Positions 49,570 through 56,688 of a stretch of 64,000 nt of DNA are shown one piece after another; the first letter of the stretch is position 1, and each line of letters begins with the position of its first letter. The DNA is from Pedobacter ureilyticus (GTDB lineage Bacteria; Bacteroidota; Bacteroidia; Sphingobacteriales; Sphingobacteriaceae). The stretch lies in the NCBI RefSeq assembly GCF_005925345.1, contig NZ_SSHJ01000021.1, forward strand, positions 23,017 to 87,016, given 5' to 3'. Under the pieces are notes generated by a model. It was given only the letters and a program-made list of their open reading frames with translations. It had not been told where the DNA came from and ran no database searches. The position numbers and the translations under genes were made by a program.

Positions 49570-50343
49570 TTAATAACTTTTAAGCTTTTCTAAACGTTGT
49601 TTTGCTTTCTCTTGCTCGGTAAACTTTCCTTCTTTATAAAGCAATTTCTCCCAATCGCCGTACATAGGGTTAGGCAATACAATAAACTTAGTACCAAACA
49701 GGTTTTGGTGCGCATCTACTTGTTCTTTCGTATCTTTTCCTTCGCGATAGAAAACGTTAGAAAAATCACTCAAATTATCACCGCAAAGCAAAAGCACATT
49801 GTATTTCTCCAATACTTTATTTCTTCGCTCTTGCTTATCAGAGGTTGTACTTTTTGTGAGCACATGCGCTTCATCCACATACGGGAACCCTAGCTTTTTA
49901 AGGTTCTCTATCGTGCCTTTTCTATCAGCTTCATCGCGGTTGGTAACATAAAATGTTTCTACATTTTTGCTCGCCGCAAATTTCAGGAAAGATAGCGCTC
50001 CCGGTACGGTATCTGCCATTGCTTTAGCAGTCCAAGCTGTCCAATCGGCGGGTACATAACTTACCCCATGTTGAATTTCGTAACCTTGGAAACGAGAATT
50101 ATCTATAATCGTTTCATCGGCATCAACAATTACGCAGTTCGGTTTACCGTTTTGATTCTCCCATAAAGCTTCCTTTAAGGACAACCTAGCAAAGTTATAA
50201 GCTTGGAAAGCCAAAGCCCTATATTCTCCACTATATTGCTGCCACAACACCGCATTGGTCCAATCTCTTTCGGGCTGTACTTTCTGTGCAGAAGCTAAAG
50301 TTGGGATAGCTAACAAGGCGATGATTAAAAATCTAAATTTCAT
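49570..50343 (-). CDS. Class C (e(P4)-type) HAD acid phosphatase, secreted
   Basis: A 257-residue exported phosphatase of the 5'-nucleotidase, lipoprotein e(P4) family. Signal peptide about 1-20 (PTLASAQ). Motif I is VDADETIID (73-81; catalytic Asp74 and Asp76), with YVTNRDEADRKG as motif II region and LCGDNLSDF as motif IV. No lipobox cysteine is seen, unlike the Haemophilus protein. It would release phosphate from nucleotides or other monoesters in the periplasm. The ATG at 50343 is chosen over TTG 50364 since the signal peptide begins there. Confidence 0.88.
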   Translation of the reverse strand: MKFRFLIIALLAIPTLASAQKVQPERDWTNAVLWQQYSGEYRALAFQAYNFARLSLKEALWENQNGKPNCVIVDADETIIDNSRFQGYEIQHGVSYVPADWTAWTAKAMADTVPGALSFLKFAASKNVETFYVTNRDEADRKGTIENLKKLGFPYVDEAHVLTKSTTSDKQERRNKVLEKYNVLLLCGDNLSDFSNVFYREGKDTKEQVDAHQNLFGTKFIVLPNPMYGDWEKLLYKEGKFTEQEKAKQRLEKLKSY

Positions 50344-50354
50344 ATCAGATAAAT

Positions 50355-50389
50355 TAAGAGTCAAAAGTATAAAGTTAAAAGCTAAAACC
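50355..50389. repeat. Heptamer array upstream of the e(P4) phosphatase gene
   Basis: Five units in 7-base register: TAAGAGT, CAAAAGT, ATAAAGT, TAAAAGC, TAAAACC. It occupies the leader immediately before the start codon at 50343. Confidence 0.55.
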
Positions 50390-50447
50390 CATGCCCTATG
50401 AGTAACGTTTTAGTAAAAACAATAGATCTATTAATAAAGCCAACACA

Positions 50448-50480
50448 TAAAAAACCCTTACCGAAAAACGATAAGGGTTT
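50448..50480 (-). terminator. Terminator of the ATP synthase operon
   Basis: AAACCCTTACCG pairs with CGATAAGGGTTT with one mismatch. On the minus strand a run of six T follows. It lies 50 bases past the atpG stop. Confidence 0.7.
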
Positions 50481-50529
50481 ATATCTTTTTAAGCGATTTG
50501 CCCAATGATCTATTGAACAAATGAACTAA

Positions 50530-51411
50530 CTACCCATTCAATGCTGCTGCACCACTTACAATCTCAGTTAACTCAGTTGTAATAGCCGCTTGGCGAGCTT
50601 GGTTGTAAGACAATTTCAATGCTTTCAATAAGTCACCCGCATTTTCAGTTGCTTTATCCATTGAGGTCATACGTGCACCATGTTCAGAAGCATGAGAATC
50701 TAACACTGCTTTGTACAACTGAATTTTGATTGATTTAGGTATCAATTGAGAAACAATCTCCTCCTGGCTTGGCTCTAAAATATAATCAACGTTAGCAGTT
50801 TTAACTTCTACTGCAGCTTCCGTTTTAGGCAAAGGCAACAATTGCTCTGTAGTAATAATTTGTACAGCCGCATTTTTAAACTGGTTGTACACTAACTCTA
50901 CTTTATCAAACTCTCCTTTTTCGAAACCAGCCATAATAGCTTCGGTAATTTTAGTTACGTTTTCGAAAGTAAGCGCTTGATAAACATCATTATTATTACC
51001 AATTACATTGTAACCACGTTTCTCGTAAAAATCTTGCGTTTTCTTACCAATAGCAACAATACTTACATTTCCTTTTTTTAACTGCCCGCTATATTTTTCA
51101 GCAATTAAGTTATTAGTAGCCTTAATTACGTTCATGTTAAAAGCACCAGCTAAACCTCTGTTAGAAGAAACTGTTACAATCAACACTTTGTTAGGTACTC
51201 TTTCTTCAGTAAAAGGAGAGGTAGAACCTTCTAAGCTAGCAGAAAGATTTCCTAAAATCTCTTTCAACTTGGTTGCGTAAGGACGTAATTGAATGATTGC
51301 ATTCGTAGCACGTTTCAACTTCGCTGCCGATACCATTTTCATTGCTTTGGTAATCTGCTGAGTTGACTGCACAGAGGCAATACGATTTCTTACTTCTTTT
51401 AAATTGGCCAT
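50530..51411 (-). CDS. atpG: ATP synthase gamma subunit
   Basis: A 293-residue gamma subunit, the rotating central shaft of F1. The N-terminal coiled coil (MANLKEVRNRIASVQSTQ, then QITKAMKMVSAAKL) and the C-terminal helix (ARMTSMDKATENAGDLLK, ending QAAITTELTEIVSGAAAL) show the family signature. It is the last gene of the operon, 80 bases after atpA across a heptamer-repeat spacer, and is followed by a terminator. The beta and epsilon genes (atpD, atpC) that often follow gamma are absent here, as usual in Bacteroidota. Confidence 0.97.
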   Translation of the reverse strand: MANLKEVRNRIASVQSTQQITKAMKMVSAAKLKRATNAIIQLRPYATKLKEILGNLSASLEGSTSPFTEERVPNKVLIVTVSSNRGLAGAFNMNVIKATNNLIAEKYSGQLKKGNVSIVAIGKKTQDFYEKRGYNVIGNNNDVYQALTFENVTKITEAIMAGFEKGEFDKVELVYNQFKNAAVQIITTEQLLPLPKTEAAVEVKTANVDYILEPSQEEIVSQLIPKSIKIQLYKAVLDSHASEHGARMTSMDKATENAGDLLKALKLSYNQARQAAITTELTEIVSGAAALNG

Positions 51412-51423
51412 TCTTTATTTGAA

Positions 51424-51486
51424 GTTTCGGGTTACGAGTTACGAGTTTCGGGTAACATCCCATAACTCACAACCCGCAACTCATAA
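51424..51486. repeat. Inverted heptamer array between atpA and atpG
   Basis: Nine consecutive 7-base units: GTTTCGG, GTTACGA, GTTACGA, GTTTCGG, GTAACAT, CCCATAA, CTCACAA, CCCGCAA, CTCATAA. The second half is the reverse complement of the same GTTnnGn unit, so the spacer can fold into a long imperfect hairpin. Confidence 0.8.
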
Positions 51487-51491
51487 CTAAA

Positions 51492-53066
51492 TTAGTATTT
51501 ACTTGAAATTTCTTTTGCTACAGTTTCCAATACACCAGTAATGGTATCATCAAATTTACCAGCTTTTAATGCCGCTAAGGTTTCTGGATGACGCATTTCT
51601 AATGCTTGTAAGTAATCTGCTTCAAACTCTTTCACTTTATTTACTGGTACGCTACGCATCAAGTTTTTAGTACCTGCGTAAACAATAGCTACTTGTTTCT
51701 CTACAGTAAATGGAGAGAACTGCGCTTGTTTCAACATCTCTACGTTACGAGCACCTTTATCTAATACAGATTTTGTAGCCGCATCTAAATCAGAACCGAA
51801 TTTAGAGAAAGCCTCTAACTCACGGTATTGTGCTTGGTCTAACTTTAAAGTACCAGCAACTTTTTTCATTGATTTAATTTGTGCGTTACCACCTACACGT
51901 GATACCGAGATACCTACGTTAATTGCCGGACGGATACCAGAGTTAAACAAGTTAGACTCTAAGAAGATCTGACCATCAGTAATTGAAATTACGTTAGTAG
52001 GGATATAGGCAGAAACGTCACCAGCTTGTGTTTCAATAATTGGCAATGCAGTTAATGAACCACCACCTTTAACGATACCTTTGATTGACTCTGGTAAATC
52101 GTTCATATTTTTAGCGATATCATCATTAGCGTTGATTTTTGCCGCTCTTTCTAATAAACGACTGTGTAAATAGAACACGTCACCTGGATAAGCCTCACGA
52201 CCTGGAGGACGTTTCAATAACAACGAAACCTCACGGTAAGCCACAGCTTGTTTAGATAAATCATCATAAACAATTAAAGCCGGACGACCAGTATCACGGA
52301 AGAACTCGCCAATTGCAGCACCTGCAAATGGAGAATAGAACTGCAATGGAGCAGGCTCAGCAGCAGAAGCAGCTACAACCACAGTATAAGCCATTGCACC
52401 GTTTTCTTCTAAAGTACGTACAACGTTTGCTACTGTACTTGCTTTCTGACCACAAGCTACATAGATACAGAACACAGGGTTACCTGCTTCGTAAAATTCT
52501 TTTTGGTTGATGATCGTATCGATACAAACCGCAGTTTTACCAATTTGACGGTCACCAATAACCAATTCACGTTGACCGCGACCAATTGGAATCATCGCAT
52601 CGATAGCTTTGATACCTGTTTGTAGCGGCTCGTTTACTGGCTGACGATAGATTACCCCAGGCGCTTTACGCTCTAAAGGCATTTCGTAAGTTTGTCCAGC
52701 GATAGGTCCTTTACCATCAATTGGCTCGCCTAAAGTGTTTACTACACGACCAAGCATGCCTTCACCCACTTTAATCGAAGCAATTTTTTTAGTACGCTTA
52801 ATGGTATCACCTTCTTTGATCTCGTCTGATGGGCCTAACAATACCACACCAACGTTATCTTCTTCAAGGTTCAATACAATTCCTTGCAAACCGTTAGCAA
52901 ACTCAACAAGCTCACCACTTTGAACTTTAGTTAAGCCGTAAACACGAGCAATACCATCGCCCACTTGCAATACCGTACCAACTTCTTCTAGTTCAGCTTC
53001 TGATTTGAAGCCGGCCAATTGCTGTCTGATAATTGCCGAAACTTCGTCTGGTCTTACCTCTACCAT
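51492..53066 (-). CDS. atpA: ATP synthase alpha subunit
   Basis: A 524-residue alpha subunit forming, with beta, the F1 hexamer. The nucleotide-binding P loop is GDRQIGKTA (about 172-180); the family signature [17 protein letters not shown] and the DELSEEID-less N-terminal half ([17 protein letters not shown]) are standard. Length is normal. It lies 99 bases downstream of atpH. Non-catalytic nucleotide sites are expected for alpha; catalysis is in beta, whose gene is elsewhere in the genome. Confidence 0.98.
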   Translation of the reverse strand: MVEVRPDEVSAIIRQQLAGFKSEAELEEVGTVLQVGDGIARVYGLTKVQSGELVEFANGLQGIVLNLEEDNVGVVLLGPSDEIKEGDTIKRTKKIASIKVGEGMLGRVVNTLGEPIDGKGPIAGQTYEMPLERKAPGVIYRQPVNEPLQTGIKAIDAMIPIGRGQRELVIGDRQIGKTAVCIDTIINQKEFYEAGNPVFCIYVACGQKASTVANVVRTLEENGAMAYTVVVAASAAEPAPLQFYSPFAGAAIGEFFRDTGRPALIVYDDLSKQAVAYREVSLLLKRPPGREAYPGDVFYLHSRLLERAAKINANDDIAKNMNDLPESIKGIVKGGGSLTALPIIETQAGDVSAYIPTNVISITDGQIFLESNLFNSGIRPAINVGISVSRVGGNAQIKSMKKVAGTLKLDQAQYRELEAFSKFGSDLDAATKSVLDKGARNVEMLKQAQFSPFTVEKQVAIVYAGTKNLMRSVPVNKVKEFEADYLQALEMRHPETLAALKAGKFDDTITGVLETVAKEISSKY

Positions 53067-53165
53067 AATTTTATGTTATTTTGATATCTTTTTGTAAAAA
53101 TGTTATTTGTTAAGCGTTTGGCGCTGAGCGATTAGAACGCTTAACACTTATCGCTGTGCGCAAAC

Positions 53166-53702
53166 TTAGTGCGCAAATTCCTTTTTTAGTTTATTTAACC
53201 CACTGGCTATGCTGGCATCAAATTGTCTATCGCCAACTTTTAAGATAAAGCCTCCAATTAATGCTGGATCTACTTTTTCTATTACCACAACTTCGCTAGC
53301 ACCTAGTTCCTTTTTAACCAAATTAACCACTTCAGTTCTGTTAGCCTCAGTTAAAGCGCTTGCCGAAGTCACTTCTGCAGTTACAATACCTTTAATAGCA
53401 TTGTACTGCTGTACAAATTGTTTAGCAGTATCAAACAATATCGCCGAACGACCTTTGTTAACTACCAATTTCAAGAAACTTTCCGTAATGGCATGCACCT
53501 TACCTCCAAAAATCCCTTGCAAAATACCTTGTTTCTTATCCAAAGGCACAATAGGATTTTTAAGGATAGCTTCCAACTCTGAATTATCGTCTACTACCTG
53601 CTCAAAAAACACCATATCATTCTTTACATCTTCTACAGCATTTTGCTCTTTAGAAAGATCTAACAATGATTTTGCGTACCTAGCTCCTGCTTTACTTGAC
53701 AT
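53166..53702 (-). CDS. atpH: ATP synthase delta subunit (OSCP)
   Basis: A 178-residue delta subunit, linking the peripheral stalk to the top of F1. The N-terminal helical bundle begins MSSKAGARYAKSLLDLS, and the C-terminal part has the delta signature (ITSASALTEANR-like, here VTSASALTEANRTEVVN, then KVDPALIGGFILKVGD). It lies 93 bases after atpF; the spacer is a heptamer array. Membrane segments are absent, as expected for a peripheral subunit. Confidence 0.95.
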   Translation of the reverse strand: MSSKAGARYAKSLLDLSKEQNAVEDVKNDMVFFEQVVDDNSELEAILKNPIVPLDKKQGILQGIFGGKVHAITESFLKLVVNKGRSAILFDTAKQFVQQYNAIKGIVTAEVTSASALTEANRTEVVNLVKKELGASEVVVIEKVDPALIGGFILKVGDRQFDASIASGLNKLKKEFAH

Positions 53703-53709
53703 ATATTTT

Positions 53710-53795
53710 AGTTGTAAGTTGTAAGTGGTAAGTTATAAGTTACTGACAAACGTCGAGCACTAAAAACCTAAAACTTAAAACGTAATACTTATAAC
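53710..53795. repeat. Inverted heptamer array between atpF and atpH
   Basis: Units AGTTGTA, AGTTGTA, AGTGGTA, AGTTATA, AGTTACT (53710-53744), a 16-base centre, then TAAAAAC, CTAAAAC, TTAAAAC, GTAATAC, TTATAAC (53761-53795). The right half is an inverted version of the left. Confidence 0.8.
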
Positions 53796-54296
53796 TTAAT
53801 TTAATTCAACGTCTTTTAACAAATTGTTAACCAACTCTTGTTGCTTCGCTTTATCATCTAATTGCGTACGTAAAACACGCTCTGCAATATCTAAAGATAA
53901 AGCCGAAACCTGACCTTTTAATTCTGCCAAAGCAGCTTTCTTTTGGTTCTCAATTTCAATACGAGCTTTCTCAATTAACTTCGCTCCTTCTGCTTGCGCT
54001 TGAGTTTTAGCTTCGTTAACAATACCATCTTTTAAAGCTTTAGCTTCTTTCAAGATTTGATCACGCTCTTCACGAGCTTGTTTCATCAACTCTTCGTTCT
54101 GAGAACTTAAACGAGCCATTTCTTGTCTAGCCAACTCAGCTTTGTTTAAAGCTTCTTCAATATTTTGCTCACGTTCCTCTAATGCATTTACAATTGGTTT
54201 CCAAGCAAACTTCCCCAAGATAAAAATTACAATTACCAAGATGATAAGTTGCCAAAAGAACAAACCGTATGAGAACTGATTAAGTAATGCTTCCAT
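53796..54296 (-). CDS. atpF: ATP synthase b subunit
   Basis: A 166-residue b subunit of the peripheral stalk: one N-terminal membrane helix (about 10-30, LFFWQLIILVIVIFILGKF) followed by a long charged coiled coil (KPIVNALEEREQNIEEALN and on) with the conserved start of the dimer region. It lies 95 bases downstream of atpE, behind a stable hairpin that may separate mRNA segments, and 93 bases before atpH. Confidence 0.96.
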   Translation of the reverse strand: MEALLNQFSYGLFFWQLIILVIVIFILGKFAWKPIVNALEEREQNIEEALNKAELARQEMARLSSQNEELMKQAREERDQILKEAKALKDGIVNEAKTQAQAEGAKLIEKARIEIENQKKAALAELKGQVSALSLDIAERVLRTQLDDKAKQQELVNNLLKDVELN

Positions 54297-54331
54297 TATT
54301 TTTTATGATAAATATGATTTTAATTTGTTTT

Positions 54332-54370
54332 AAGCATACCTTTCCAACCAACCGTTGCAAAGGTATGCTT
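54332..54370. promoter_or_regulatory. Intercistronic hairpin between atpE and atpF
   Basis: AAGCATACCTTT (54332-54343) and AAAGGTATGCTT (54359-54370) form a perfect 12-bp stem with a 15-base loop. On the coding (minus) strand no T run follows, so it is unlikely to be a full terminator. It could protect or process the 3' end of atpE mRNA. On the plus strand eight T follow, so antisense transcripts would stop here. Confidence 0.65.
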
Positions 54371-54391
54371 GTTTTTTTTAATCGATCTGGA

Positions 54392-54589
<198 letters not shown>

Positions 54590-54613
54590 TTATAAAATTT
54601 AACAAAAATTCAA

Positions 54614-55696
54614 TTAATGATGAGCGTGTTCCTCTACAGCCATACCAATAAACAGGGATGACAACATAGTAAAAATAAACGCTTGTAAAAATGCTACTAG
54701 TAACTCCAGAAAAAACAACACTAAAGTTAATAGCATTGAAATACCAACACTACCCCCAACAGTTAACTGCGTTTGAAACAAATAAACAATTGCAATTAGC
54801 CCCATAATAACCGAGTGACCAGCAGTAATGTTCGCAAACAAACGCAGCATTAAAGAAAACGGCTTTGTAAACATACCCAACACTTCAATTGGGGCTAAAA
54901 TAATTTTAAATGGCACAGGCACACCCGGCATCCAAAAAATATGCTTCCAATAATCTTTGTTTGCTTTGATGGTAGTAACAACAAAAGTAAATAGCGCCAA
55001 ACATACTGTTATAGAAATGTTGCCTGTAACGTTAAAACCAATAGGAGTTAAACCTAATATATTTAACGTGAAAATCAAGAAAAACACCGAAAGTAAATAA
55101 GGCATAAATTCTTTATAGCGATGTCCGATATTTGGTATAGCCATTTCATCACGCACATACAACACCAAGGGCTCTAACACACGACCAAAACCTTTAGGTA
55201 AATTACTTGGCCCTTTTTTATAGGTTTTTGCTAAACTTAAGAACCCAACAAACATTAGAAACGCAGCCAAAAACAATCCAAAAACATTTTTAGTTATCGA
55301 AAAATCTAAGGGCTTTGCATTAGTTGGGTGGTGTTTATCATCATAACTAATTGTACCAGCAGCATCTGTTTTATAAATTTTACCATGATAATATTTATAA
55401 AATTGACCGTCTTTTTCTACTACAGCTTTACCATGTTTAAATTCGCCAGAAGAAAAAACCTTTAAGCCATTGTCAATTAAAATAACGGGCAAAGGAAAAC
55501 CAACAGTCTCTTCTCCTGCTTTATACAAAGAGAAAAAATGGTCATCTTGCAAGTGGTGAACAATGTACTCACCAATCTCTTTAGACTTATCACTAGGCTC
55601 TCCCGCATGCGCTTCCTCATTCGCTAATACACAAATAGGATTTGCACCCAAAATTACCACTGCTAAAACTAAAAGTGTTCTCTTAAGATTTATCAT
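54614..55696 (-). CDS. atpB: ATP synthase a subunit with periplasmic N-terminal extension
   Basis: A 360-residue a subunit. The C-terminal 220 residues are the usual membrane part of the proton channel: GLTPIGFNVTGN, and PFSLMLRLFANITAGHSVI with the essential Arg. Before that comes an unusual N-terminal section: a cleavable-looking signal peptide (about 1-25, ANPICVLA) and about 110 soluble residues (KSKEIGEYIVHHLQDDHFF and FYKYYHGKIYKTDAAG). Similar extensions occur in Bacteroidota a subunits by general knowledge; their role is not established. Lies 94 bases downstream of the atpI-position gene. Confidence 0.95.
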   Translation of the reverse strand: MINLKRTLLVLAVVILGANPICVLANEEAHAGEPSDKSKEIGEYIVHHLQDDHFFSLYKAGEETVGFPLPVILIDNGLKVFSSGEFKHGKAVVEKDGQFYKYYHGKIYKTDAAGTISYDDKHHPTNAKPLDFSITKNVFGLFLAAFLMFVGFLSLAKTYKKGPSNLPKGFGRVLEPLVLYVRDEMAIPNIGHRYKEFMPYLLSVFFLIFTLNILGLTPIGFNVTGNISITVCLALFTFVVTTIKANKDYWKHIFWMPGVPVPFKIILAPIEVLGMFTKPFSLMLRLFANITAGHSVIMGLIAIVYLFQTQLTVGGSVGISMLLTLVLFFLELLVAFLQAFIFTMLSSLFIGMAVEEHAHH

Positions 55697-55790
55697 TTTT
55701 ATTTAGTATCGAAGAATATAAATTTTGCGCAAAAGTACAATTTTATTTTGTGTTAATTCTTTATTAATTAAAACTTTTTAAAGAAAATTT

Positions 55791-56189
55791 TTAAGCCTTT
55801 ATTTCATCTTCATTTAACGCCTTAAATGCCACAAATACATCAAAAACTAAAAAGATAAAAAACACAATTATGAAATTATATTTCAAGAAATTATCTTCAG
55901 CTACATTAAGAGCTTTATAAATATAAGCATAGAACGCCAACACTTTAACACTAATTACCACTAGAAAAACTGAACCTAAATTTCTAGGCATGATGCGGTT
56001 AATGGTAATTAAAACTATTAAAACAATAAGTGAAGCAAAAGAACCAAAAAAATATAAGCCTTTTAAACTATAATCCAATGCAGCCCATTGCTCGTTAACG
56101 TCCAATGCTGAATTCGCTAAATAATGCCCCCCATACGCTACAGCAGTAACTACTAGAAGCACTAGAATATACTTAATATAATTATTCAT
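55791..56189 (-). CDS. Four-helix membrane protein at the atpI position
   Basis: A 132-residue membrane protein with four predicted helices (about 5-25, 42-65, 70-92, 102-122) and a short acidic C-terminus (ALNEDEIKA). It overlaps the AtpZ-like gene by four bases (ATGA) and precedes atpB, the place where AtpI, a helper for c-ring assembly or Mg2+ supply, normally sits. I cannot recognise AtpI motifs with certainty, so the name is by position only. Confidence 0.72.
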   Translation of the reverse strand: MNNYIKYILVLLVVTAVAYGGHYLANSALDVNEQWAALDYSLKGLYFFGSFASLIVLIVLITINRIMPRNLGSVFLVVISVKVLAFYAYIYKALNVAEDNFLKYNFIIVFFIFLVFDVFVAFKALNEDEIKA

Positions 56190-56407
56190 TTTTTACTGAT
56201 ATAATTTGCTTGTTTAATGAAATAGTATAGCGAAACAACAACACCTAACAATGTACAGCATTTCATCCACCATTCTCCTTCTACTCTCAAGGTTTTGTCT
56301 AACCATTTACCAACCCAATGAAACAGATAAATAGTTATCCCCATCTGAAATGGCATAGAAGTAAAAACTATCCATTTATTCACTTTTTTCTTCTCTTTAT
56401 TTTCCAA
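56186..56407 (-). CDS. AtpZ/AtpI-like F0F1 assembly protein
   Basis: A 73-residue protein with two membrane helices (about 14-32, FTSMPFQMGITIYLFHWVG, and 48-66), joined by a charged loop WLDKTLRVEGEWW, as in the AtpZ/F0F1-ATPase subunit family. It is the first gene of the ATP synthase operon. The start is TTG at 56407, since the next ATG would lie inside the first helix. A TATATTTG box 19 bases upstream supports transcription start here. Confidence 0.8.
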   Translation of the reverse strand: MENKEKKKVNKWIVFTSMPFQMGITIYLFHWVGKWLDKTLRVEGEWWMKCCTLLGVVVSLYYFIKQANYISKK

Positions 56408-56426
56408 AGCAGAAAAATTTAGGCAA

Positions 56427-56434
56427 CAAATATA
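56427..56434 (-). promoter_or_regulatory. -7 promoter box of the ATP synthase operon
   Basis: On the minus strand this reads TATATTTG, 19 bases before the TTG start at 56407. It is the only box found upstream of the operon; a -33 TTG is not clear. Confidence 0.5.
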
Positions 56435-56644
56435 CCATTAATAACTTCATAAGCATGCTAAATCGTAAATAGAAAGCGACATAAATCATTTAAGAATAAC
56501 ATCTATCGGCCTAAAGAAATAGGATATGCCTCGGTAACAAGTTTGAGTAACAATCTATCGATAATAGCTCTAATTGAACATAAACACACTCATTAACTTT
56601 TGTAATTAATAGTTCAATTATTAAGATTATATTGCCGAATAAAA

Positions 56645-56652
56645 TATTTTTG
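56645..56652 (+). promoter_or_regulatory. -7 promoter box of the PorW/SprE-like gene
   Basis: TATTTTTG matches TAnnTTTG, 36 bases before the TTG start at 56689. Confidence 0.45.
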
Positions 56653-56688
56653 CAGATATTTTGTTATATATAAAAACAAACTAAATCA

